Shown here in pieces: positions 7,840-17,099 of a stretch of DNA of 52,564 nucleotides. The stretch spans positions 1 through 52,564 of the forward strand of contig JBELHO010000021.1 in the NCBI GenBank assembly GCA_042091375.1. Reading direction: 5' to 3'. The notes beneath the pieces are model-generated. The model made no database searches, had not been told where the DNA came from, and worked only from the letters and a program-made list of their open reading frames with translations. A program made the position numbers and the translations under genes. The stretch comes from JBELHO01 sp042091375 (GTDB lineage: Bacteria > Pseudomonadota > Gammaproteobacteria > Enterobacterales > Alteromonadaceae). Each line of letters begins with the position of its first letter. Within the stretch, counting starts at the first letter, position 1.

Positions 7840-10491
7840 ATGAAACTCACTAAGTTGCATTGTGCTGTGCTGTCTGCTCTTGCCGCAACAAGCTCTGTAT
7901 ATGCACAAGAACAGAACAAAGAAAAAACCAAGATTGAAGTCATTGAAGTCACCGCGACAAAACGCGCTGAATCGATTCAAGCCGTGCCTGTGACTGTAAC
8001 CGCACTAACAGGTGATAGTTTAGAAGCTTTGGGGGTTGCAAATTTTGACGAATATGTCGAATTTTTACCCAATGTAGTATTTCAAGGCACAGGCCCTGGT
8101 CAAAATGAAATATACATTCGCGGTGCTGCCACTACACAGACCAATATTGCAGTATCGTCAGTACAAGCATTACAACCCTCTGTGGCCTTTTATTTAGATG
8201 AACAACCGGTGTCAATGCAGGGCAGAAATCTTGATATATATGCCACTGACGTTGAACGAGTGGAGGTGCTACCAGGGCCACAAGGTACACTTTTCGGTGC
8301 TAGCTCGCAGTCGGGTACAGTCCGTTTGATCACCAATAAACCCAATCACGATGGCTTTTCTGCAGGTATAGACACAGACACCAGTTTTACTTCTGGCGGT
8401 GATATGAGCAACTCTGTCGAAGGCTATTTTAATATGTCTTTATCCGATTCACTTGCCATTCGCGTTGCCGCTTATAACGATCATCAAGGAGGCTGGATAG
8501 ACAATATTCTCAATGAACCCGGTCAAGGCGGTTATATCGGCAGTGCAGAAGTGATCAGCCGTATATCCGGTGATGTCCTCACTAACCCTGAAAATATACC
8601 TGTTACCTCGCCTAAAAATGATGCATTAGTCGCTGATAATTTCAATACCGCCAACTATTCTGGTGCGCGTTTCGGTTTGTCTTATTTGCTCAATGATGAG
8701 TGGCAACTGTTATTACAACACACCCAACAGTCGCTAGATACAGAAGGGGTTTTTGCCTATGATCCCAATCTTGAAGGTGAATCATCAACTAATCGCTTTA
8801 TCCCTGAAGATAATGACGACGACTTTGGCCTGACGACCTGGACACTAGAAGGGCGCCTTAAACAACTTGATGTGGTTTACACTGGTGGTTACTTAGATCG
8901 AGACATTAACTCTACCATTGATTATACCGGGTATACTAATGGTGGCTCATTTGCTGCCTACTATGCTTGTAATTATGCTGGTGCACCTGAAACACAAGAA
9001 TGTGTTGACCCCACTAAATTTTATAAAGAAGCCACCAGTACCTCACGGATCACGCATGAGTTGCGGTTCAATACCCCATCAGAAAATCAATGGCGTGTCA
9101 CTGCCGGTGTTTTTTATGATTCGCAAGAAGTCGCGACAGTGGGACAATTTCAAATAGGTAATACTGATCTCCCCTACTTTACCGATTTGCAAAGAACGCT
9201 GGCGGGAACCGATGGCATTAACAGTGATGGAGGACCTTTTTCATCGGAAGTCAGCTTTGTTAATGATATTACCCACACCATAGATCAAATCGCGGTTTTT
9301 GGGCAGCTGGAATTTGATCTTACTGACACAGTTACCGCTAGTTTTGGTGCTCGTTGGTATGAAATTAAAGACACCTTTAAAGGTGCCACCACCACAGTCG
9401 ATGTCAGTGGTAGGCTCAAAGCCTTTGGTGATGGCAGCGATGCCGCCTTAACTGAATTTTTTGGTGCGGATGAAGCAGCTGCTATTCAAGCAGCCATAGC
9501 TAGTGGTCAATTAGATACAAGCCTACTTGACGACGATGGCACATTAACCGTAGATGATATTATTATCAAAGCCTCTCTCGATTGGCGGATCTCTTCCGAT
9601 GTGATGTTGTTTGCCTCATACTCCGAAGGTTTTAGGCCACCAGTGACTAATCGGGTGGGCGGCGGATTAGCGAAAAATCAAGCAGGTGCCTTTGATGGTT
9701 TTCGCATTCCGGTATACTCCACCACAGATAGTCTAGATAACATTGAACTGGGCATTAAATCAACGTTACTAGATGACACCCTGCGCTTGAATGCCACTGC
9801 TTATTACTCACAGATAGCTGATTTACAAACCTCGCGTTTTGATCCAACCAATATCAGTTTCTTAGTATTTACCGACAATGTAGGTGATGCCGAAATTAAA
9901 GGTATTGATGGTGATTTTAGTTGGGTTGCAACAGATAATCTGATCATTAGCGGTGCCTTTAGTTTTATCGATAGCGAATTAACTTCGATCAATGATGAAC
10001 TTGCAGGTATTGCCCCAACTGTTGGCAGTAAGCTTCCATATTCGGCAGATTTTTCTGGTAATTTACAAGCCAAGTATTTTTATCAAATTGGTAAAGATAT
10101 GACTGGCTATATCAATGGGTCAATCAGTTATACTGGTGATCGACTTGCCGGTATGTCGATGGATGCCTTCGTCATAGAAGATGCAACTCAGTTAGTGTAT
10201 GGCACAGGCTCAGGGTTAAGTATTGAAAAAGAAGCCGAGGTGTATTCGGGGGTCAACTACGCCGATAGCAATGGTCAAACCTTCGCAGGGGGGCGATACA
10301 TTCAAGACAGCTATATATTGGCAAATATTAGCTTTGGGGTGACTAATGATGAATGGAAGGCTGAGTTATACATAGATAATCTAAGTGATGAAAGTGCAAT
10401 TTTATATATAGATACCCAGCAGTTCACCCCTAAGGTTGTTACCAATAGACCGCGTACCATTGGCTTTAGGTTCTCTTACGATTTTTACTAA
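7840..10491 (+). CDS. TonB-dependent outer-membrane receptor
   Basis: An 883-residue receptor. A signal peptide (MKLTKLHCAVLSALAATSSVYA) precedes a TonB-box-like stretch near residues 31-39 (EVIEVTATK). The plug domain contains 'NEIYIRGAATTQ', 'VAFYLDEQPVS' and 'RVEVLPGPQGTLFGASSQSGTVRLITNKP'. A beta-barrel of about 650 residues follows and ends in an aromatic residue (FRFSYDFY), as barrel-assembly signals do. It belongs to the large receptor class used by marine Alteromonadales for organic substrates rather than an evident siderophore receptor. It is divergent from the BCCT gene and shares its control region, so uptake of the same or a related quaternary amine precursor is plausible. It is also followed by a TPR-sulfotransferase, a common arrangement in this order. 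Confidence 0.93.
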   Translation: MKLTKLHCAVLSALAATSSVYAQEQNKEKTKIEVIEVTATKRAESIQAVPVTVTALTGDSLEALGVANFDEYVEFLPNVVFQGTGPGQNEIYIRGAATTQTNIAVSSVQALQPSVAFYLDEQPVSMQGRNLDIYATDVERVEVLPGPQGTLFGASSQSGTVRLITNKPNHDGFSAGIDTDTSFTSGGDMSNSVEGYFNMSLSDSLAIRVAAYNDHQGGWIDNILNEPGQGGYIGSAEVISRISGDVLTNPENIPVTSPKNDALVADNFNTANYSGARFGLSYLLNDEWQLLLQHTQQSLDTEGVFAYDPNLEGESSTNRFIPEDNDDDFGLTTWTLEGRLKQLDVVYTGGYLDRDINSTIDYTGYTNGGSFAAYYACNYAGAPETQECVDPTKFYKEATSTSRITHELRFNTPSENQWRVTAGVFYDSQEVATVGQFQIGNTDLPYFTDLQRTLAGTDGINSDGGPFSSEVSFVNDITHTIDQIAVFGQLEFDLTDTVTASFGARWYEIKDTFKGATTTVDVSGRLKAFGDGSDAALTEFFGADEAAAIQAAIASGQLDTSLLDDDGTLTVDDIIIKASLDWRISSDVMLFASYSEGFRPPVTNRVGGGLAKNQAGAFDGFRIPVYSTTDSLDNIELGIKSTLLDDTLRLNATAYYSQIADLQTSRFDPTNISFLVFTDNVGDAEIKGIDGDFSWVATDNLIISGAFSFIDSELTSINDELAGIAPTVGSKLPYSADFSGNLQAKYFYQIGKDMTGYINGSISYTGDRLAGMSMDAFVIEDATQLVYGTGSGLSIEKEAEVYSGVNYADSNGQTFAGGRYIQDSYILANISFGVTNDEWKAELYIDNLSDESAILYIDTQQFTPKVVTNRPRTIGFRFSYDFY

Positions 10492-10536
10492 GGTGGAGAG
10501 CAAACAGCCAAACACACTGTAAACTATCATCGATAT

Positions 10537-10571
10537 AAGCCGCTTGATATTTGTAGCAAGCGGCTTTTTAT
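10537..10571 (+). terminator. Intrinsic terminator of the TonB-receptor gene
   Basis: AAGCCGCTTG (10537-10546) pairs with CAAGCGGCTT (10557-10566) with a 10-nt loop, followed by TTTTA. It lies 45 bp after the receptor stop, so the following TPR gene has its own promoter or depends on read-through. Confidence 0.85.
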
Positions 10572-10605
10572 TGATAAAGTGGCATAACAATGCATACCAT
10601 TGACA

Positions 10606-10705
10606 NNNNNNNNNNNNNNNNNNNNNNNNNNNNNNNNNNNNNNNNNNNNNNNNNNNNNNNNNNNNNNNNNNNNNNNNNNNNNNNNNNNNNNNNNNNNNNN
10701 NNNNN
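10606..10705. other. Assembly gap of 100 N
   Basis: Exactly 100 unknown bases, the conventional placeholder for a gap of unknown length. It falls inside the start of the TPR-sulfotransferase gene, so the true distance and reading frame across it cannot be inferred. Confidence 0.98.
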
Positions 10706-12555
10706 AGTTAATGCAACTTGACGACAAGCACAGTCGGGCTCATCAAGAGAAAGGCTATATAAATCTCGCTTTACAGCAAACCAACAAAGCAAAAATTTGT
10801 TTTGAACACGCAGTGCAAATCAATCCCAGTCTTATAGCGAGTTGGCAAGAACTGATTGAAATTTATCGCATTGAAAAAGATCAAGAAAAGATCCAAGTCG
10901 CTGCCAATCAATTAGCTAAGTTATCGGCTTTGCCCCCGGCTTTGTTAGCCGTTACTGAATTGATGCATCAAGGCAAATGGTTCAAGGCGGAACAAATTTG
11001 TCGACACTTTTTACAAAGTAATAAACAGCACATCGAAGGCATGTGCTTACTTGCCGATATTGGCATTGAATTAAAAATATACGACGATGCGGAATTTCTG
11101 CTAGCAAGCGCATTGGCGTTATCACCTGATCACGTTCAAGCCCGTTCACAATACCTCAATCTATTGATCCGCTTAGGTAAATTTAAAGTAGCTGAACAAC
11201 AAGCTGACACCTTGTTAGCGGCACAACCCAATAACCTTAGTTTTAAGGTAAGCAAAGCGAATGTACTGATCGGTTTAGGCAGGACAAAACAAGCCATTGA
11301 GCTTTTTCAATTGGCGATCGAGCAAACTGATGCAAACCACAGTCAACTTGCCAGTTTTCATTTACAACTAGGCCATGCACTAAAAGCTAATGGCGATATT
11401 GCCAAAGCGATCACTGCTTATCAGACCGCCTATCAACTCAAACCCAGCTACGGTGATGCCTTTTGGAGTTTAGCCAACACCAAGACTTACCGCTTTAGTG
11501 ACCAAGAAATTCAACAGATGCAATGTCAAAGTGAAAACAGCACATTAGCAACCACAGATAAAGTACAATTACACTTTGCCACAGGAAAGGCCTTAGAAGA
11601 TAGACAAGCCTATCAACAGGCATTTAAAGCCTACTCGCAAGGTAATCAATTGCAGCGCAGTCAGAGCAGTTTTGACATTAGTAACATAGAGCAGCAAGTT
11701 GCTGAGCAGATAAAATACTGTACCAGTGATTTATTTGCTAGCAGAGGTCATTTAGGACATAGTGCTAGCGATCCTATATTCATTGTTGGTTTACCCAGAG
11801 CAGGCTCGACCCTACTCGAACAAATACTGGCCTCTCATAGCCAAGTTGATGGCACTATGGAGCTACACAATATTCTCGGTTTGGCGGCAAGGTTACGCGG
11901 TAGAAACCACAATAAAAGCGGCAAAGAAAGTCAATACCCAAAGAATTTAGCCGAGATTAACCCTGATTATTTGCAGCGCTTTGGCCAACAATTTATCGAC
12001 GAGACCCGAGTCTATCGGCAAGCTGCCCCGCTGTTTATTGATAAAATGCCCAATAACTTTTTGCATCTTGGATTAATTAAATTAATATTGCCGAATGCAA
12101 AAATTATTGATGCCAGACGTTCAGCCATGGCTTGTTGTTTCAGCGGTTTCAAGCAATTATTTGCCGAAGGACAAGAATTTAGTTATGACCTCAATGATAT
12201 GGGTCGTTATTATCAAGCGTACCTAAAGTTGATGGCACATTGGCATCAAGTGCTGCCCAATTTTATCCTTCAGGTAAATCACCAAGACGTGGTCGATGAT
12301 CTATCAACACAGGTGAGAACAATACTTGATTTTTGTGGTTTAGATTTTGAAGCTTCATGTGTTGATTTTCACAAAACTCAGCGCACTATTAAAACTCCTA
12401 GTTCTGAACAAGTACGACAACCCATATACAAAAGTAGTGTCGAGCAATGGCGACATTTTGAACCATTTTTAACGCCCTTAAAAGTAGCTCTAAAGATCAA
12501 TAGCGCCGCTAATAATTGCGCAACAACTGCCGATCAAAACGGTTTTTCAGGATAA
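10706..12555 (+). CDS. TPR-repeat sulfotransferase family protein, 5' end lost in gap
   Basis: About 616 visible residues. The first 350 are tetratricopeptide repeats (for example 'KAKICFEHAVQINPSLIASWQELIEIYR' and 'AITAYQTAYQLKPSYGDAFWSLANTK'). Then comes a sulfotransferase domain with the PAPS 5'-phosphosulfate loop 'IFIVGLPRAGSTLLEQILASH' and a later 'IIDARRSAMACCFSGFKQLF' corresponding to the 3'-phosphate site. The family is common behind TonB receptors in Alteromonadales, with no agreed substrate. The true start is probably ATG at 10590 just before the gap (MHTID), whose frame cannot be checked against the distal part. A TTG at 10600 is in frame only if the gap really is 100 bases. Confidence 0.85.
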
Positions 12556-12795
12556 AAATAATTGCATTCTAGTGATAACCTCACTGGTTTTGAGCTTTTA
12601 TGCTACTGGCAATCAGCTAAAAATTATTGGCGATTTTCACAAAAATGTCCGATAGTTTTAGTTACGCGCAAAAGGATCAGCAACGTACTGTATCGTCACC
12701 TGTCAATTTTTTAAAAGTTGATAGCGACGAGGCACTCGATCAGTTTACAAGCGAGCTGTGCTTGCTTGGATTAAACAGAATATAGAGGAGACGTT

Positions 12796-13800
12796 ATGGC
12801 ATTGTTTGTAACACTGCTGGCCTTATTGCTATTTATTTTACCTTGCAATGCTAATTTTACTGACAATTTTCGTTGGAGCTTAGATGCCAGCGCAAGGTTT
12901 AATGACAACGCGGCCCTAGACGTGAGCAGTCGAATTTACGCATTTGGCTTTGATAGTCATAAGGTGTTCACCTCGGCCAATGGCGATATTGGTTATGCCG
13001 TTGGTCAACTGTATTTCACCAAGTTATCCAATCAATTTCCTGTGCCTTTTATGTTTGATTCAAAAGATGATAATAAGTTTATTGTCCGAGAAGCACATAT
13101 TAATTACACAGCGAGTTCATCGTGGTTGCCCAATATTCGCCTAGGCCATTTTACCTTGCCGTTTGGCTTAGAGGAAAGTATCGCCACTAACGGTCGCTTA
13201 CTTGACTACCACCACGGGATGAATTTAGGCACTAAGCTAGATTGGGGAATAGGCTTGAATAAAGTACTTAACAATATGGAATACAGTGTTAGTTATACCT
13301 TAGGAGGGAAAGACGATCCAAAGTCAGTCAATGGCTCAAAGGTCATATCTGGACGGATAGGCTCTCTTAGTCATGCTGATTTTATTGTTGGCTTGTCATT
13401 TTACCACGCAGAGCTAGATAATATAAAACGCAAAAGACTGGCGATTGACTGGCAATATTACTGGACAACTTGGGGGCTTTTAGGCGAGTTAGCTATTGCC
13501 GATCAGCAAGATAACAAGTCCACTAGTAACCCAATGAATACCAGTGCATGGCAACAAGAAAAATACAGTCTTATTGAGATCAACAAGAAATCAATTGATC
13601 AACAATTAAAAATTTACAGTCAATTTATATTTATTGATAAAGAGTTCGAACAAAATACCCGCAGACTAATGAATATTGGCTTGAGTTATCAACTCAGTAG
13701 AGAATTTGAAATAAGCCTGTCGAGTCGCAAGCAATTCAACCAACCAGTCTCGGGTAAAAAACAAGATTTATTTAGATTACAAGCGCGTTATAGGTACTAA
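12796..13800 (+). CDS. Porin-like outer-membrane beta-barrel protein
   Basis: A 334-residue exported protein. The hydrophobic leader MALFVTLLALLLFILPCNA is followed by amphipathic strands rich in aromatic residues ('FRWSLDASARFND', 'ANIRLGHFTLPFGLEES', 'LLGELAIADQ', 'LNIGLSYQLSREFEISLSSRKQF') and a C-terminal 'FRLQARYRY'. The central 'NIRLGHFTLPFGLEE' and 'YHHGMNLGTKLDWGI' resemble the phosphate-selective OprO/OprP type of barrel. A good AGAGGAG ribosome site precedes the ATG. The stop lies one base before the next gene, which is followed by a histidine kinase, so the three form one unit. The solute is unknown. Confidence 0.75.
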   Translation: MALFVTLLALLLFILPCNANFTDNFRWSLDASARFNDNAALDVSSRIYAFGFDSHKVFTSANGDIGYAVGQLYFTKLSNQFPVPFMFDSKDDNKFIVREAHINYTASSSWLPNIRLGHFTLPFGLEESIATNGRLLDYHHGMNLGTKLDWGIGLNKVLNNMEYSVSYTLGGKDDPKSVNGSKVISGRIGSLSHADFIVGLSFYHAELDNIKRKRLAIDWQYYWTTWGLLGELAIADQQDNKSTSNPMNTSAWQQEKYSLIEINKKSIDQQLKIYSQFIFIDKEFEQNTRRLMNIGLSYQLSREFEISLSSRKQFNQPVSGKKQDLFRLQARYRY

Positions 13801-13801
13801 T

Positions 13802-14404
13802 ATGAAATGGCTTATAGGCTTTGTTATAGTTATATACTTTATGCCGCAAGCACAAGCAGAGGCATATTGCTCATTGCGCGATCCCATCGCGCAAATCAGT
13901 CAGTTATACCCAAATAAAACCAATCAATTATCCATTGTGAAAGAAATTAATGATGATACTCGAAGCCAAGTAAAACTTGCGTTACCGAGTAACGACTTAC
14001 ATTTTAATGAGTTGGGTAAACACACTTTATATGTGGTGATGGAAAATCAACAAGCCTTGGGGTATGTTCACGTGCGCTCAGAGCAAAGTCAGTGGGGCTT
14101 GATAGAAATTGTTTGGGCACTTGATAAAAATTTGCATATAATCAATTTTGTTTTTCAGCGTTGTCGCAGCCCAAAAAAATCTATTGTTAACGAGCAGACT
14201 TTTAAAAATATGTTTATTGGCAAAAGTTATACTCAGTTAAAGCAACTGTTGAACAGTGATGGGGTTACTGCTAACGAACGACTACTAATACATGCAAAAG
14301 GCGCTGCCGATTTAGCCAATGCAGTATTGAGGTGTGCCCTTAAAACCTTATTGATCACCGATATTTTGTGGGGAGAAGACTTGCAGCGATATAGAGATAA
14401 TTAA
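13802..14404 (+). CDS. Small exported protein of unknown function
   Basis: A 200-residue protein with a signal peptide (MKWLIGFVIVIYFMPQAQA). I do not recognise the family with certainty. The middle reads 'TLYVVMENQQALGYVHVRSEQSQWGLIEIVWALDKNLHIINFVFQRCRSP', and the C-terminal 'LIHAKGAADLANAVLRCALKTLL' faintly recalls the end of FMN-binding domains of the NqrC/RnfG type, where a Thr/Ser carries the flavin. No such Thr-Ser pair is clear here, so this is only a lead. Four Cys residues are spread through the chain. The gene starts immediately after the porin-like gene and 25 bp before the kinase, suggesting a periplasmic partner of the kinase or the barrel. Confidence 0.65.
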   Translation: MKWLIGFVIVIYFMPQAQAEAYCSLRDPIAQISQLYPNKTNQLSIVKEINDDTRSQVKLALPSNDLHFNELGKHTLYVVMENQQALGYVHVRSEQSQWGLIEIVWALDKNLHIINFVFQRCRSPKKSIVNEQTFKNMFIGKSYTQLKQLLNSDGVTANERLLIHAKGAADLANAVLRCALKTLLITDILWGEDLQRYRDN

Positions 14405-14429
14405 CGTCTATGGCAAAGTATTTAAACCG

Positions 14430-16373
14430 ATGAAAATAAAAGTCTATAACCAGCTTCTCGCTGCTTCGACCTTGGCTTCAGCATTGATAATTTTTGTGGT
14501 GTTATGGCACCAATATCAGAAGCTAGAAGAATTGTCTCGCTCCCATTTTGAATCTAGGCTTCTAGTGCAAACAGTTGAACACTTATTTACCATGTCACAG
14601 ACTTGGTTAACTTCACAAGACTTACTGTTTTCTGGACAACAAACCTATCTTGCCGATGGCATCAGCAAACAATCCAGTCAGCTCAGTGAAACACTACTCA
14701 ACATAGATCTCAATACGGTTAGTAATGAAAGTAATGATCTGATCAAACAATTATTAACCGCCATAAAACAAAATGACGCCATTGTTAATTCTTTTTCACA
14801 ATTTACCGCAATCGACAATCAAGTTTGGCAAACAGCAATTGCCAAATCGGATCAAGTAACCGAGGTTTATATCAAGGATCTAGAGCATCTTTTTGCAAAT
14901 GTCACTAACAACAATTTAGTTTTAGCTAAGAAGCTAACCATAACCACCCAATACTTAACTACATTAACTTGGGTAATTATCTCTTTATATATTTTCTTAG
15001 TATTATTTATTGTCAATTTATTCAGTAAGTACATTGTCAGACCCATTGAAGACATCACTGGGTCGGCAATGCAAGCAAACCACAGTAAGCAAACAATAGA
15101 CTTTACCCAAAATAGCGCACCAAGCGAGGTGATTGCACTGTCTATGGCTATAGAGCAGTTTACTCGGCGGATCACCATAGAAAAACAAAAGGCAGAGCGT
15201 GAGCACGTTAAGGTGCTAACCATGCATGAAAAAGTCAATACTATGATGGACACCATCCCTTGTGCACTCTTGTTATTAGATGACTGCGGTGTGATCACTG
15301 AGTGTAACCCCGAGGCAGTTAGCCTTTTTGCCACAGATAAAGACAATATTATTGCGCAAAATATTGCCTTTTTTTTGCCGGCTATGGCAACTCTTGATGG
15401 CCAATTTGATCGACAAACAGCTCTCAAACACGGCGAAGAATCGTTATTGGCTCCAGGATTTGACAATCCCTACGTAGAATATTCTGGTCGGATCATTACC
15501 TTAAAAGGAAAAGACAACTACTTGATCACCATTACTGACATCAATGAGAGAAAAAACAGTCAAAAAGCACTATCAGCGTTAAATGAACAACTGATCAATG
15601 CTGAAAAATTGGCTTCAATTGGGCAATTATCGGCAGGTATTGCTCATGAAATAAATAACCCTATCGGTTTCATTCGCAGTAATATTGATGTGTTAAATGA
15701 CTATATGCAATCAATGATAACTTATATAGAGATGATGCATGCAGAGGCGAATTCCGAGCAAGCTCGCTCTTTATATGAACAACAAGATCTCGATTTTGTG
15801 ATAGCAGATATTGCTCCATTAATCGCTTCTACCTTACAAGGAGCAGATAGAGTCAGTAACATCATTAAAGACTTGGGTAACTACGCACATCCTGACAATG
15901 AAATGCCTGAGCCAATTTGTATCGATCAATTAATTGAACAAAGTATCAACCTTGTCTCAAACGAATTCCAATTTAAAATTAACATGACCCAGTCTTTACA
16001 GGCTGATATCAATATTATTGGGTTTAGGCAGCAATTGTTGCAAGTGTTTATCAACATTCTAGTAAACGCCTCTCATGCTATTGAAGGACAGGGAGAAATC
16101 GCTATTCATTCGGCCATCAACCGCAATGAGGTCAATATTTGTTTTAAAGATAATGGGGTTGGCATCACAGATCAAAATTTACAGAAAATATTTGATCCGT
16201 TTTTTACCACCAAACCTTTGGGTAAAGGCACTGGCTTAGGCCTTCATAGAGTGAGAGCGATCATAGAAGAGCACAATGGACGCATTAATGTCAGCTCAAC
16301 CTTAGGCAAAGGCAGTACCTTTGATATTTTTTTACCTATAGTCGAGAAAGAGTCGGTAGTCCTAGCAAAATAA
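14430..16373 (+). CDS. Membrane sensor histidine kinase (HAMP-PAS-HisKA-HATPase)
   Basis: A 647-residue kinase. A TM segment near residues 9-27 and another near 170-195 enclose a helical periplasmic sensor of about 140 residues. A HAMP region follows (YIVRPIEDITGSAMQA), then a PAS domain (VNTMMDTIPCALLLLDDCGVITECNPEAVSLF), the HisKA motif 'ASIGQLSAGIAHEINNP' with phosphoacceptor His406, and an ATPase domain with N box 'ILVNASHAI', G1 'DNGVGI' and G2 'GKGTGLGL'. This is the NtrB/DctB-like subgroup. No response regulator is adjacent, so its partner is elsewhere. It closes the porin-exported protein-kinase unit, and the small exported protein may supply the signal. Confidence 0.92.
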   Translation: MKIKVYNQLLAASTLASALIIFVVLWHQYQKLEELSRSHFESRLLVQTVEHLFTMSQTWLTSQDLLFSGQQTYLADGISKQSSQLSETLLNIDLNTVSNESNDLIKQLLTAIKQNDAIVNSFSQFTAIDNQVWQTAIAKSDQVTEVYIKDLEHLFANVTNNNLVLAKKLTITTQYLTTLTWVIISLYIFLVLFIVNLFSKYIVRPIEDITGSAMQANHSKQTIDFTQNSAPSEVIALSMAIEQFTRRITIEKQKAEREHVKVLTMHEKVNTMMDTIPCALLLLDDCGVITECNPEAVSLFATDKDNIIAQNIAFFLPAMATLDGQFDRQTALKHGEESLLAPGFDNPYVEYSGRIITLKGKDNYLITITDINERKNSQKALSALNEQLINAEKLASIGQLSAGIAHEINNPIGFIRSNIDVLNDYMQSMITYIEMMHAEANSEQARSLYEQQDLDFVIADIAPLIASTLQGADRVSNIIKDLGNYAHPDNEMPEPICIDQLIEQSINLVSNEFQFKINMTQSLQADINIIGFRQQLLQVFINILVNASHAIEGQGEIAIHSAINRNEVNICFKDNGVGITDQNLQKIFDPFFTTKPLGKGTGLGLHRVRAIIEEHNGRINVSSTLGKGSTFDIFLPIVEKESVVLAK

Positions 16374-16466
16374 TCACCGCCATAAATAAAAAATCTTCTG
16401 CAAAATCACTGTAAGCCAACTTTAAATAACGCAATGAAAAACTGATATTGTTTGGTAATTCTATAG

Positions 16467-17099
16467 TTATTGAGAGACAACAACCTGTTGTGTTGCTAAT
16501 TGTCCTACTATGTTATCTACACAAAGGGTTACTAATTCACGTAGTTTTGCCACCGCATGAGTATAACCGTCTTGCTCAAGATCTAAGCTAAAATTAAATG
16601 AACGTGTGTTTATTGGCAGTGCTCCCTCTTGATCAGCTAAGCGATAATTCCCTGATAGGGTCACTTGTGAAGTGTCAGTGACATGGAACCTGTCGATGTC
16701 TATGATCAAGGTCAAGATACTGGCTTGCTGATAACCCGCAATAAAAATATGGTTTTTGGCGCGGTTATTAAAGTCAACCAATAACGCCTTGAGTAACCCT
16801 TGCTGTAATGGTTCAGCCCACATGTGATGGTGGGCATAATGCAATTGATGTTGGTTCATTTGCATCACTAAGTTGGCTTGATTCAAATACCTTGGTAGCT
16901 CATTGACAACCACTGAGATCAGTTGCTTATTTGACTGCTGATCAAAATCTTCAGGGGTATTCACCACCTGATTATTCAATACATAATATTGGCTGTTACT
17001 CGCCGAATTATTACTACAACTCGATAAAAAACCGATTAACAAGATAGACCACAAACAGGGCAGTAATGTTGACGTTTTTGCAATATTAACTGACTTCAT
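16467..17099 (-). CDS. pqiC: PqiC outer-membrane lipoprotein of the PqiABC lipid transport complex
   Basis: A 210-residue lipoprotein with the lipobox LSSC (Cys28) after a hydrophobic leader. The body matches the ABC-type transport auxiliary lipoprotein family (PqiC/YmbA): 'YYVLNNQVV' at the start, 'LISVVVNELPRYLNQANLVMQMNQHQLHYAHHHMWAEPLQQGL' in the middle and a C-terminal 'NYRLADQEGAL'. In E. coli, PqiC is the outer-membrane end of the MCE protein PqiB. Its start overlaps the pqiB stop by 4 bp, so the two are translationally coupled. It is the last gene of the unit. Confidence 0.9.
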   Translation of the reverse strand: MKSVNIAKTSTLLPCLWSILLIGFLSSCSNNSASNSQYYVLNNQVVNTPEDFDQQSNKQLISVVVNELPRYLNQANLVMQMNQHQLHYAHHHMWAEPLQQGLLKALLVDFNNRAKNHIFIAGYQQASILTLIIDIDRFHVTDTSQVTLSGNYRLADQEGALPINTRSFNFSLDLEQDGYTHAVAKLRELVTLCVDNIVGQLATQQVVVSQ

